The notes beneath the pieces were generated by a model that ran no database searches, was not told the origin of the DNA, and saw only the letters and a list, made by a program, of their open reading frames with translations. A stretch of 64,000 bases of DNA from Theobroma cacao (taxonomy: Eukaryota; Streptophyta; Magnoliopsida; Malvales; Malvaceae): contig NC_030856.1 in the NCBI RefSeq assembly GCF_000208745.1, positions 1,409,659 through 1,473,658 on the forward strand, written 5' to 3'. Position numbers and translations under genes: made by a program. Below, in pieces: positions 20,421 through 31,010 of the stretch; position 1 is the stretch's first letter; every line of letters begins with the position of its first letter.

Positions 20421-21205
20421 TGACAAGAATTTGTAGGTGAAATCAGTATAACTTAAAACCCTTGTCCAAAGCCATACATAGACTCTTTTTTTTTCCACCG
20501 AATAGTATATTAAATCTATGAAATAAATTAGTAAAATGTTAAATCCTAAATCTATTTCATATGTAGACTCCTAATTGGTTTTCATATGATATCTGCTAGT
20601 GCTAGATTTTTTTTATTTTATTTTTTCTTCTCTAGATTTTGACACAATTTTTGTAGGATTCCTAACTGTCATATTCGGTTACGGGGGATTATGGTAAGGC
20701 TTTTAAAATTCAAAATGGATTCGAGTAGGTCTCAAGTATTATTTTTAGGATTTCTTAAACTCAAACTCGATTATATATAATGTTATAAAAAGTTTAGATT
20801 TTGTGAGATTTGAAATTTTATCCTCTTTACCATCTCAACCAATGTAATTTTTTGTAAATTAACAAATGTAATATTAATTTATATTAGTTCATTATTTTAG
20901 TTGAACTATGTGCAAAGTTAAATATGTAAAATTTTCTTATTAGGAGGATGGGAAGCACTCAAATTTTTTGCCAATTTTATCAACGTAAATAGTATTTAAT
21001 GGATTTGAATAATTGACGGATAGCTTTTTATTATTGAGATTCAGTTTAGATAATATTTTATAATTTTATACAAATTTTAATAAAATTTGAATATTTTGAT
21101 AACTAAATAGTTTCAAGTTATATACTTAAAAAATAGTGAATACACTACCCATTTACGTCTCTAGCAAATACACTCGAATATGAGAAGATATCAAATCATA
21201 TCCAT
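20421..21205. other. No gene seen
   Basis: A+T-rich sequence with no conserved ORF and no clear repeat match in this window beyond the first 100 bp, which match 6620-6700. Confidence 0.35.
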
Positions 21206-21209
21206 TGTC

Positions 21210-21665
21210 AAACAAGGATTACTTGACAATCACTAAATCTACTATATTAAGAATGGATAATGTGGACCCCACAAACAAGAGTAGCCAGGAATTCAATGAA
21301 GGCCGCAAGCAAAACCAAGCACAAACGAAAGGCTGCAGAAAAATATATTTCAGTAAGAAAATCAGAGGGGTAAAGCGGCCAATGGAGAGCTGAAAGAACC
21401 CCACCTCAGTTGGTCCGTGGGAAGTGAACCAACACAGAAGAGAGGTAAACATAACCTCAACCCAAGATCCCTGTAAAAAGCCTATCAAAAACGAGTGCAA
21501 GAAGGCACTCACAGAGGTAATTACAAAATAAATACATGAGGTCCGCCTCTATGCAAAAAAGAGAGGGCAGAATAAAGGAGCTTCAGGATACCAACCCCAA
21601 TAGCAAGCAAAAGGCAAAATTAACCAGCAACAGTCCTCATAAATGGAGAGGAGATTAGGAAAAAG
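21210..21665 (-). repeat. Retroelement 3' end relic, antisense
   Basis: 21530-21665 matches 30590-30705 and 30960-31010, including ggcagaataaaggagcttca and aataccaaccccaatagcaa-like runs. Read on the minus strand it is T-rich with tttttgc/tctt runs, like the 3' untranslated ends at 29289 and 44990. It is probably part of a non-LTR retroelement 3' region. A 97-codon minus-strand ORF here has no recognisable domain. Confidence 0.35.
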
Positions 21666-22460
21666 TCTCGGAAAAGTTTTTAAACGCCTCATGTTTAAAT
21701 ATTTTTTTGACTAATTTAATAATTTGAGACTCAAACAGAATCTAATTAATAAAAAATAATATTACATGTATATTAAATAATATCTTAAAATTATGATTTT
21801 TTTTAAATTTATTTTATAAATATATTGTTTGATTATTTAATTTTAATTTGTAGATGTTTATATTTAATTTTTATCAAGCAAGAATGGATTCACAACTGTA
21901 GTCTATGGGGGGCTAAATTCGGTCCTCCAACCGGGTAAAGCCACCAGTTTCTTCCATCTCTTGTCATGCATTCTGATTCTGGTGCCTTGATGATCTAATT
22001 AATTAAATTGCGAAAAAGAATGATAAAGGAGTAGGTTGGAAAATTGGGGTCAATTTTGCAAATTCCTATTACATTATCGCTGGCAATCAATGTAGAATAG
22101 CTGGATTGAGGTTCAAATGCTTACGTGAGTGAACGCGTTTGATAAAAAATAAAAAGGGTCATGGTGGGTCCGTATAATGGGCATTGGCCCATTATGATTG
22201 GACATTTGGGCAAGGGATACTTCATTTGGGCCCACAGCGACTTCCTAGCCCAGCCTCGAGGTGGATCCGATCATGTTTTGAGTTTGAATCATCTCTAATT
22301 TAGATAACAATTTGTTTAAATGGTTTCACATTCGAAACAAATTTAATTTTTTTCAAATGAAATTGGTAATTAAACTTTGTACTTTTTTGTAAGTTTGAGT
22401 CCAATCGTTCGATTTCAAATTCGAATTATTATGAATTTGGATCATTTGGAGTTTTGTTAT
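21666..22460. other. No gene seen
   Basis: A+T-rich DNA. 21960-22100 shares runs with 31200-31500 (attctg.tgccttgatgatct and caatgtagaatagctggatt), so this is another part of an intergenic duplication. Confidence 0.35.
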
Positions 22461-23086
22461 ATTGAACTCATAGTTATCATTATCATACGATACGATATCA
22501 TTAAAAAATAATAAGTATATGTAATTGTATCGCATTCGATTAAGCATCGAAAGTGTATTATACAATACGTGATATGTATCTTACGATACGGGACGTAACA
22601 TATAATACAATCGATATACTTTTTATAAAACTTAATTTTAATTAATTATTATAAATTTTATTTTTTATTTTTTTTAATAGAAACATGAAAAATTATATTT
22701 TATGAATTTCAATCTTTAGATTTCAAATTAAAAAAATTTAAAAAATCAAATTCTCTTTTAATTTTAACATGATAAATGTTTTTTAATTTTTAACTAATAA
22801 ATTAATGTGAAAAATATATATTTTACTTAAAAATCTATAGTATTAAGAAATATACTAAAAGTTTAAATAAAAAAAAATCATCTTTTCAATTTATGCCCGA
22901 TAATCTTCAATTTTTTTAAAAAATATAATATTTTTCAAAATTTTTCTTATTTTACATGTATAAATATTATTTATAATTAATTTTAAAATTTTTTACTGTA
23001 TCTTACGATATGATATGATACTCAATACTGTAAAATAAAATTTTTATACATGATGCGTATTTTGATTTAACAATTATGATTGAACT
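22461..23086. mobile_element. hAT-like MITE with 8-bp target duplication
   Basis: The 8-mer attgaact flanks the segment (22461-22468 and 23079-23086). The inner ends (catagttatcattatca and, inverted, cataattgttaaatcaa) are imperfect inverted repeats. The body is very A+T rich and contains repeated atacgatac/gatatgatac motifs but no coding frame. An 8-bp duplication and this size fit a hAT-type MITE. Confidence 0.55.
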
Positions 23087-23870
23087 TCAATTCTTTTTTA
23101 ATTTGAATATTTTACTTTTTATCAATTCAAATATAATCAAATTTAAAATTGAACTTTTCCAAGTTTGTTCACCACCTTTTTTTACTCCCATGGTGATAGT
23201 TAAAGGAAGCCCTAAAGGGCTACTTGCTTGACACTTGACAATGATATTGTCAGGAAATCAACTATAAAACCCAAATCCAAAAGTCAATTATTTTGTGAGA
23301 GGTTGACTTCTAGGTAAAATTTTAACTATTTGACAAAGCTAATTGCTTTGTCAATCTCATTTCATAAATTTATAAAAACAAAATTCTTGACAACCAAATA
23401 AATGAAAATAAACTAAATCCAAAACATGAGCTTGCTTACTTACATATCAATATTTTTTTATGATAGTTATATAAAGGTACACGAATTTCATAAAATTTTC
23501 AAAGTGAGTGTTTTTAAAGTTTTTTTACTGCATTTAACAGCTAAAAAATATATTTCCTCTTAAACACACATAAAATTTGATATTACTAGAATACCTTATT
23601 TCAAATCTAAATGAGTAGTAAAAAAAATATTATAATTTGTATAGTTACACTCTTTTGCTTCATCATCAGCAGATAAGCACATAATTGATTATATAATTTC
23701 ATATCACTAAAGAAAACTTGACGATGAAAAAAAAAATAGAGTACTTACATGCATTTTAGGTCACTAAATCAACTTGACTATGAAAAAAAAAAAAAAGAGA
23801 ATTCTTGAGATTAGTACAAGATCTCTTTTTTTTTTTTTCTCTTCTCTTTTTGCCCTTTTTCTATTTGGCC
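23087..23870. other. No gene seen
   Basis: A+T-rich intergenic DNA with poly-A and poly-T runs (23726, 23784, 23826). The end resembles 17930-17990 (ctctttt..ccctttttctatttgg), which leads into the CSN8 3' flank. Confidence 0.35.
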
Positions 23871-24124
23871 GCTAATTTCTAGGCACTGAATAAGGATTAC
23901 GTTCAAGAAACCATTAAGAGAAGATATCGAATCATATCCATGTCGACAATCGTTAAATCTGTAATCATAGCAATCATCAAACTCTCATGAAAACTTATAA
24001 CAGATCAAGATACACCAAAATTTAGATAAATATGAGAAGCATTAACTTGTTTCAACTTCTTAAAGAATTCAATACAACAAGGGAATCGAAAGCTCAGAAG
24101 TTATACAAATATGTATGATTAATG

Positions 24125-24469
24125 TAAGTTCAAGGTGGAAGACATATTCCGTCAGGCACTGCAATTTGCCAGGGTCTAATTTCTGCTCTCTCACAGTAGC
24201 CTGCTTCTTCACAGTTAGCATTTGAGATGCAGGACCCACTGTCCAACCTTGCCGAGATACATAATTTGCGGCGTCATCCTCACTCGTTCCTAGGAATTGA
24301 GCTGCATCTTGGATGCTTATCGTTGAATAAGCAGATATATAGCAGCAGTCCAAACATCCTCATAGTGTAAAGCTCTAAGAAAGAAGCAACAAGAACTTGT
24401 GTTCCTTGACTCCAATCAAAACCACGAATAGCCTCATGGACACCAGCATATATAGTCCCTTGCCCACAG
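24125..24469 (-). pseudogene. CSN8 pseudogene, C-terminal part of copy at 24.1-24.7 kb
   Basis: Continuation of the CSN8 copy after its frame breaks. Broken readings give YAG/HEAIRGFD, then AYSTISIQDAAQFLG, SEDDAANYVS, QGWTVGPASQMLTVKKQA, VREQKLDPGKLQCLTEYVFHLE. The end is changed relative to the 18.2-kb copy, so the stop after HLEH is lost. As in that copy, no intron is seen. Confidence 0.75.
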
Positions 24470-24829
24470 CTAACTCTGACCTAATTTTCCAGGCAGCAAT
24501 ACCAACTCCATTTGGCTCTCCTTGATTGCTGCAGGTATTGATTTCCAAAGAAGCCTTGCACTGCTAATATCATCAACGTAGCTGTGACCGAGAAGATGAA
24601 TTGCGAAAGGCCATTCGTCTTGAAAAGCAACGCCCTCCGCTGCTACCCGAAGCATGAGATTGTCGCATATATCAGCGATATAGTCTAAGGATTTTGGAAA
24701 ACGGTGACGCCTCAAGCAGCTTCTTTTCAAGGGCATTTTGGAAGAAAAACACGGCCTTGAAGACAACACTGAAGAAGAAGATGTTGTTGATAGCAAGTCC
24801 TTGGGTTTTGTCACTTGAACTGTCCCCAT
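24470..24829 (-). CDS. FtsZ1 transit peptide::CSN8 in-frame chimera (119 aa)
   Basis: From the FtsZ1 ATG at 24829, 44 codons encode the Ser/Arg-rich plastid transit region (MGTVQVTKPKDLL to CLRRHRF). At about 24697 the frame passes without a break into CSN8: PKSLDYIADICDNLM, VAAEGVAFQDEWPFAIHLLG, WKSIPAAIKES. It ends at 24470 after a CSN8 frameshift. Both halves are in their native frames. The FtsZ1 5' flank (24830-25040) is still attached, so the piece could be transcribed and its product sent to plastids. It could equally be chance fusion of two dead fragments. The frame also stays open upstream to 24883. Expression cannot be judged from sequence. Confidence 0.5.
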   Translation of the reverse strand: MGTVQVTKPKDLLSTTSSSSVLSSRPCFSSKMPLKRSCLRRHRFPKSLDYIADICDNLMLRVAAEGVAFQDEWPFAIHLLGHSYVDDISSARLLWKSIPAAIKESQMELVLLPGKLGQS

Positions 24830-25045
24830 TTTTTTACCAAAAAAACACCAAAAATATTGCAAAAAAAATGTTCTTTCTTTCAAATGAAATTCCTGGGGAT
24901 TTGAATGGGGAGAAGGAAAGAGAGAAAAAGGGTTTTAGAGAGATTTTCAGTAACATTTCATTTTCATCACACCCCCATTTGAAGATTAGATGTGACTCTT
25001 GGTAGCGGCCTCCCAGGTTTCAGCAAGGAAACAGTTTTGAGCATT
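24830..25045 (-). other. FtsZ1 5' flank attached to the chimera
   Basis: Third copy of the FtsZ1 upstream region: a leader with gggttttagagagattttca and a ctcccaggtttcagcaagga motif. It is cut short near 25040 compared with 12495-12840. Confidence 0.5.
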
Positions 25046-25119
25046 TTGGCTTGCAAATGCTTTTAGTTGTTTGATTTTACATGGCAATGGTAACTAGGAT
25101 TATAACAATTCTGAATACA

Positions 25120-25480
25120 GAACTGACACGAGAAAATACTTAATCATCTATATTGAACAAAGATTTATTCGACAATCATTAAATCTACGATCATAACAAT
25201 CTTTGAATTCTTACAAATTGATAATTAAAGAGCTTAGGGTTTAACAACATGTGTTATTCATTGAATTCGTAGCTAAAAATACCTAATTAACAAGTTAAAT
25301 AATATATTATTCATAGTCAAATAATATATTATTCATAGTCTTATGACAAAGTTCTTTGTGAACACCTTAAAATTAAATCCTTGCCAAAATTAGAACTTAA
25401 ATATAAACTATGGAGACACTAAGCTTAAATTTTGGGCTTTTAAATTGGGTTTTTAGTCTAATTTGACCCAAATTAAGTTG
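25120..25480. repeat. Dispersed repeat R, copy 5
   Basis: Full set of R landmarks, with a short internal duplication of aaataatatattattcatag near 25300-25340. Confidence 0.65.
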
Positions 25481-25599
25481 TGGATTCCTTGTTCATTTCC
25501 CTCACTAACTTTATTATCTTCTAAATTCTCTCTCTTTGTTACTTCTCGCCGGCATCAATTTCGGCCTCAGTCTCGACTTGCGTTTTTCTTTTTTAGTCG

Positions 25600-26150
25600 A
25601 TTGTAAAGATCGATAGTTAAAAAATCTAACGAAAATTTTAAAACAAAATCGATTTTCTAACGAAATGATAAACTCGATAAATGTGAAGCATATAAGAGTA
25701 TATCTAACGTCATTAATAGTAAATGATAGATATGATTTTAATCAAATTCTTTTGAGATTAATTTTAAATTTAAAACGTTCTAAATGGAAATGTTATTATT
25801 TTTTTAATAAAATATTATCAATTATATTAAATCCTTGACGTCGTGGGCTAACATTCCATGTGTGCAAATATGCCTGCAATTAATGACTTTGGTTGCAATA
25901 GAAATAAAGTAAGTGTCAAAGGGGAGCCATCTTATCACTTGGAGGAGAATCTTGGGCAAACAAATCGTCCATCCCCCTATTATTATTTTTTTAATAAAAT
26001 ACTATAAATTGTATTAAATTTTTGACGCCGTGGGTTAACACTCTGTATGTGCAATTATGCATGAATACCCGATGTTGGCAACGTAAGGTGGCAATCGAAA
26101 TAAAGTAAGTGTGAAAAGGACGCCCTCTTATCACTGGCCTAAAATCTTGG
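25600..26150. repeat. Lead-in and two units of the ~95-bp repeat family
   Basis: Two lead-ins (gacgtcgtgggctaacattc near 25838 and gacgccgtgggttaacactc near 26021), each followed by one repeat unit. The local duplication is about 180 bp. Confidence 0.5.
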
Positions 26151-26159
26151 GCAAACAAG

Positions 26160-26660
26160 TCGTCCATCCCCCAGGTGTAAACATCGTATTTGATAACAAA
26201 TATATATATAAACTAAAAATATATGAAATATCCATAGCATGCCACTTGGGTCTTGGGGGTTCCCTTTTGGCACTAGAAACTCTCTCCTGCTGAGCAGAGT
26301 GAGCACAGGATACTCGGAAAATATAGAAACTTGAAGACCAGAAACAAAAAATAAAAAGAAGCACTTATTCAACAAAAGGCCTAGGAATGGAAAGTACAAG
26401 ATGTGTTTTGTGTTGAAGAGCTGAAGTCATGTTCATTTCATTGGTAAAGTGAAAAAACAAGCAGCAGGAGGAACTCAACCTCTCCATCCACATAGGAACA
26501 AGCTTGTATGTCATCCTGCAAAGTGCAAACACCAGCAAAAGCATAACCTCTCATTCAACCACTCAGAAGATCTAGCCATACAAAACAAGCAAAATAATTG
26601 AAAAACCTAATGGATACAAAGGTTCAAAAAGATTTTGCATACCACTAACGAGAAGGCCCC
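26160..26660 (-). other. 3' module of B3-like gene 3
   Basis: Same downstream module as for genes 1 and 2. The donor-like GTATGC near 26640 and the downstream cttgttcctatgtggatgg are kept on the minus strand. The small ORFs here are readings of the module. Confidence 0.4.
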
Positions 26661-26666
26661 GCTCGC

Positions 26667-26954
26667 TCATATTCCTGCTTGGAGCTGGTAGCTGCCATTG
26701 TCGTCAAGGTAGAGTGTCACTGTAGCACCAAGGTCATAGTGGCGAATGAAATCTCTCCACCCTTTTCCACGAATGATGCATGAATCCCCATCAGCCTGGA
26801 TTAACTCCAAGTCAAGCTCCCCACTTTCACTCTGCACTCGCAATTCACAGTTTCCTTTGGGGAGCAGATCGAGATTTCCCTCTTTACTGCTAATCCTCAA
26901 GCCCTTCTCTTTGTCCTTTACGGTGCTCACCTTCTTCACAAAAACTTCTCTCAT
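26667..26954 (-). CDS. Small B3-like domain protein, copy 3 (95 aa)
   Basis: Single exon starting MREVFVKKVSTVKDKEKG. Conserved strands are LRISSKEGNLDLLPKG, GELDLELIQADGD, RGKGWRDFIRHYDLG and ATVTLYLDDNGSYQLQA. It is close to copies 1 and 2 and a little nearer the family average (KEKGLRIS). The start is supported because a stop-free upstream extension is absent and the ATG aligns with all paralogues. A TATA-like tract (27051-27060) and a half-dyad (ggtcatcttactgt, about 27062) lie upstream. The function is inferred from the B3-like fold only. Confidence 0.7.
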   Translation of the reverse strand: MREVFVKKVSTVKDKEKGLRISSKEGNLDLLPKGNCELRVQSESGELDLELIQADGDSCIIRGKGWRDFIRHYDLGATVTLYLDDNGSYQLQAGI

Positions 26955-27119
26955 GGCGTATAACCAAGTTAAGGCTTTGACAGAAGCTTTTGCATGAATT
27001 GAGAGTAGTGAACAGCTTCTCCCATGGTGTATAACGCAGACCCTACATATATATAATAAAAGGTCATCTTACTGTTACACTGTTAGGTATTTTAATTATG
27101 TTAAGTTACATGGGCCCCC

Positions 27120-28290
27120 AAGAATATGTTTGTTTTCCTTCCACTTAAAACAGTTTAATTTGGATCCTTGACTTCTTTGGAATATTAATGATATTATCAT
27201 ACTCATTTGTGGTCCCAATATGCTGATGTATAGCCGATAAGCTTTAAGTTTTTAGATTTTGAAATTAAATACTTGTTAGTTCTAAGTCTACAAGTGTTTG
27301 AAAGAGACTGGTTGAAGCATTGTACGTAGCTGAGTTGAGCGTGAACTCTTCCTATAATGATGCCAACATTGAATGGTCTAATGCTCAATTTGTTTTAAAC
27401 TGATATAGTTATAGGCTTTTGCAGTCTATGGTTTTGTGGTTTTCTCGATTCAATTTTAAATGCCAACATGATATTTGAAATCATTACTTTCATGAAATTA
27501 CCACAACTTGCAAATTTTTACCCCTCCTACTTTATAAGCTTTTGGAGACAAGCTCTTTTGCAAACGTTTTTGGGCTTGTCAAGGTCAAGATTTGGACTGC
27601 TATGACTCTTAACTAATGAAAATGCATTACACTCTTTGCCAATTGTTCGATATAGAGTGTTATGCTTAAGCTAATTTCTTCCTATGACTGCACATTACTA
27701 ATCATGTTAATGGGGAGGCCTTTCATCAATATGCACTTCCATCTAGTTAATAAATTGCATAATGTGATTTACAAATATTTCCACTTACTGTGTGAAATTA
27801 TATATTTAATATGCTGTAATTTTAGATCCTTCCATTGTATTTTCTGCAATGTTAGAATGCTTAGCCATACATTACAAGGTAGTCATAGAAAATTGATGTC
27901 ATTACTGCATAAACTAGAGCTTAAAATATTCATGAATTTACATATGCACTGAACTCATGAATAAATTAATTTATTTATGATACTATTTTAATTTTGATAC
28001 TATTTAATATTTAATTGGTAAAAAAAATTTAAAGAATAAAAGAATAAGTGGTAAAATGATATAAAGATTTTTTACTTTAAATTTAATAAAATTTTTAAAA
28101 CTCATTATTTTTCAGCAATGTTATTTTTAAATAATAATTTAATATGCGATGGATAGAAAATTGGAAAAATAATTTGAAAATCAGTATAGCTTAAAACCCT
28201 TGTCCAAAGCCATTGAATCTTTTTTTCCCACCGAATAGTATATTAAATCTATTAGTAAAAGAATTTGTGCGCGCTCATCTCGTAACCTCA
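27120..28290. other. No gene seen
   Basis: Largely unique A+T-rich DNA. A 96-codon plus-strand ORF (27662-27952) lacks any motif I recognise and has biased, intergenic-like composition. 28180-28260 repeats sequence near 20440 and 6640. Confidence 0.35.
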
Positions 28291-28317
28291 GCCTCTGATT
28301 TCTTGTTCACAGAATTT

Positions 28318-28548
28318 TGACTACGGTCACCGTACCAATCGAGAAGGTTCTATCGGCCGAGGTGGCAGAGTAATGGACAAGCTCCACTGCCCCAACATTT
28401 GGCCAAATGGCGTGTCAGAAACCTTGGCAATCACTTTTGGAAACATGCGTTCTTCGTTGTACACCGTGATGCCATTGGGAACGAGGGGCTTCAAAGTCTA
28501 GACATTGCATGTGCTTTCCCGACAAGGAATAAACTAGGAAAAAGTAAG
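28318..28548 (+). other. Exon-like, G+C-richer fragment of unknown origin
   Basis: A block clearly richer in G+C than its surroundings, preceded by an acceptor-like cttgttcacag and followed by gtaagtt. One frame reads DYGHRTNREGSIGRGGRVMD and another ends AIGNEGLQSLDIACAFPTRN. No frame is open throughout, so if it is an exon it is frame-shifted. I do not recognise the family. Confidence 0.3.
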
Positions 28549-29270
28549 TTACTATCTGTTGTGTAAGAAGCAAAAATCTATTATTCTTTATGTCTTTTAT
28601 TTTTTTAATATTTTTAGTATAGTGATTTTTTTCGATATTATCTCAATGTTAATAAATTATGCCAAAATACCTGCGTCAACGACAAGTATCCGAACATTTT
28701 GTTTCATATTAAGTGCATATATTTTATGTTTAAAGGATTAGATTCAAAATTTTTTAAATAAATATAATAAAAAAGAGATATATGTCCTAATTTAGTGACA
28801 AATTATCAACATTTATCTACATAAATAATTTGGGCTATTGAGACCAAACCTGTTCACTGTGATTGGGCTTTAGAAGTTCAATTTCTCAACAAATGGGCTT
28901 ATCAAGGCCCATTTACCCTGTTTGCATTAGTTGTTATGATAGACTGTCCACATTCTCAAACATTTTTACTATACGATATATCTTTTATTTTTTATCATTT
29001 ATTGATTTTTTTATATTAAAAAAATCAAATTTCTTTGAAATTTAAGAATTTCTTTAATCGTCATAACCATTTTGAACTCAAAATCTCAATCTTTATTTTT
29101 TTATTTATAAAATTTTTCGTGATCATTTTCGATAACAATAAAAGTGTTCATATATCGAGACAGATTAAATATAAAAATACCCTCATTTTTAAAAGTGAAA
29201 TTCGATCTGACTCGGCTCACTTAATTATTATTTTATTTTTTAAAAGGTCGAGTATACTGTGTCTAATACA
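28549..29270. other. No gene seen
   Basis: A+T-rich DNA. Small plus-strand ORFs (28559-28741, 28863-29045, 29035-29292) are rich in Phe, Ile and Ser and show no domain. Confidence 0.35.
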
Positions 29271-29272
29271 AT

Positions 29273-29661
29273 CTATTTCTTGTGCTGCTTGATGATCTGC
29301 TATTCTTGTCTGTTTTGATTTTGACCTCGGCTTTGTTGATCAAGGGCCTCAAGGGATCCTTATGTTTCTCTCCTGTTTTAGTTTTTCTCCTTTTCTGGTC
29401 CCTGGATTATGCTGTCATTGATTGAGGATGGTCTTTTTTTGGATTTTTCTCTTTGTTGTTTTGCCTCCTTGTTTCCTTCCATTGTTTTCGATCTTTGGCA
29501 GGTTTGAGCTTTTTTGAGGTCTCAGTTAGTTGAGGGCATGCTGCTGGTCATTTGTATGCAGTGATGAACCTTCATTTTTCTGGCTTTTCTCGCCATGTTC
29601 GGTTTATGGCTAATAAATTCCAATTTTCAAAAAAAAAAAAAAAAACTATTTCTTGTGCTGC
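29273..29661 (+). mobile_element. 5'-truncated retroposon with poly(A) and 16-bp target duplication
   Basis: ctatttcttgtgctgc stands at 29273-29288 and again, perfectly, at 29646-29661, directly after a pure A tract (about 29629-29645). The body (29289-29645) is non-coding and T-rich, like a LINE 3' UTR. A long perfect target duplication plus poly(A) is the mark of target-primed reverse transcription. The perfect copy means the insertion is young. Confidence 0.85.
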
Positions 29662-29849
29662 AGGGAAGCCTTCCCTTGGCAAATATCAACTATAGTCTAT
29701 AGATGTTAGCGTATTGGACATATGAACATCTCTATTTCTGGACATACAATATGAAGTAATTAATTTGTCAATATCATAATAAAGCAAAATGCAAATAAAT
29801 TCCAACCAAAAACCAAACAAACAGGAGAGGCAAGCATCATGGTTACTGC

Positions 29850-30560
29850 AATATTACATTACCTATAATTATATTATATTGTAAAGTACTAAATGCTACT
29901 TACAGGTAATATAATTGAAAGTAATACGATTGTAGAGAAAATAACATTACCGCATTTGGTATACAAGCAAAATAATGATTAAAATACAAGAAAGATAACA
30001 TTGCAGCGTTTGGTTTACAAGTACTTTGTTGGAAATGTAATGTTAATTTTCAAAATTACCCTTATTTATTAAAATACAAGTTTAATATACTTATTTTTTT
30101 TATTATTAATTTTTATATAATATCATCTCTTAAATATATTTTTAATGTCATATATTTTATTTTCATTTCTTATTATAATCTTCTATATTTTATTTTTATT
30201 TTTTAATATAATTTTTATATTATATATTATATATTAATTTCTTTTACCTATATCATATAAATTTTAATTTCTTTTATTTTATTTTAATTTCTAATTCTTA
30301 TATTCTATATTTTTATTTTAATTATAATATTATAAAATGTTTTTAATAAAATAATAAAGTTAAACCCTAAAAATATCTTTAATAATATTATAGAGTGTAA
30401 TGTAATGTAATGTAATTGTATTGGTTTTGAATTGTAATTATATTACATCCTTTGATTGTAATATGATTACATTACAGTGTTATGGTCTGTTGTAAAACCA
30501 ATACTATAATATAATTTAAATGAACACATTATAAGAAATATATTCTCACTTATCTCGTAC
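29850..30560. repeat. Candidate MITE region
   Basis: Repeated gcgtttggtttacaag-type and, at the other end, tactaaacgttacc-type motifs frame A+T-rich DNA with many taatgtaatgtaat units near 30400. The inverted placement of the ttggt/acc..aa motifs suggests one or two nested MITEs. The boundaries are uncertain. Confidence 0.35.
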
Positions 30561-30569
30561 TAAACGTTA

Positions 30570-31010
30570 CCTAAAGGCAACAAGCAGAAGCAAACACAAA
30601 ATAAATACATGAGGTCCGCGTGTATACAAAAAGAGGGGGCAGAATAAAGGAGCTTCAGTATACCAACCCCAATAGCAAGCAAAAGGCAAAATCAACCAGC
30701 AGCTGCAGAGGAAAGCAGTATCCATAAAAAAGCAAACAAAATTATGCTCCCGTCTGAGAATGGCAAATGTATTAGCTGTATTAATCATAGCAGAGCAGTT
30801 TTATATTTCTTTTTTCCAGGTTTTTTATTATTCTCTTGTAGAATGTCTTGAACTGTTGAAAATTATTCTTAAATTGCTTAATTTTATATGGAAAACAACT
30901 TCTCTCAAAAAAAAGGCAAACAAAAGGCATAACAGGGCAGCGTTCCATCCTCCCATCAGGTAGCAAAAAGTCCTCATAAACTGAGAGGAGATTAGGAAAA
31001 AGTACCCGAA
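30570..31010 (-). repeat. Retroelement 3' relic with a nested retroposon candidate
   Basis: Flanking parts (30590-30705 and 30960-31010) match 21540-21665, which is continuous, so about 250 bp have been added. Within this, gcaaacaaaa occurs at 30732-30741 and again at 30916-30925 after an A tract, consistent with a small retroposon insertion of about 175 bp. Confidence 0.45.
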
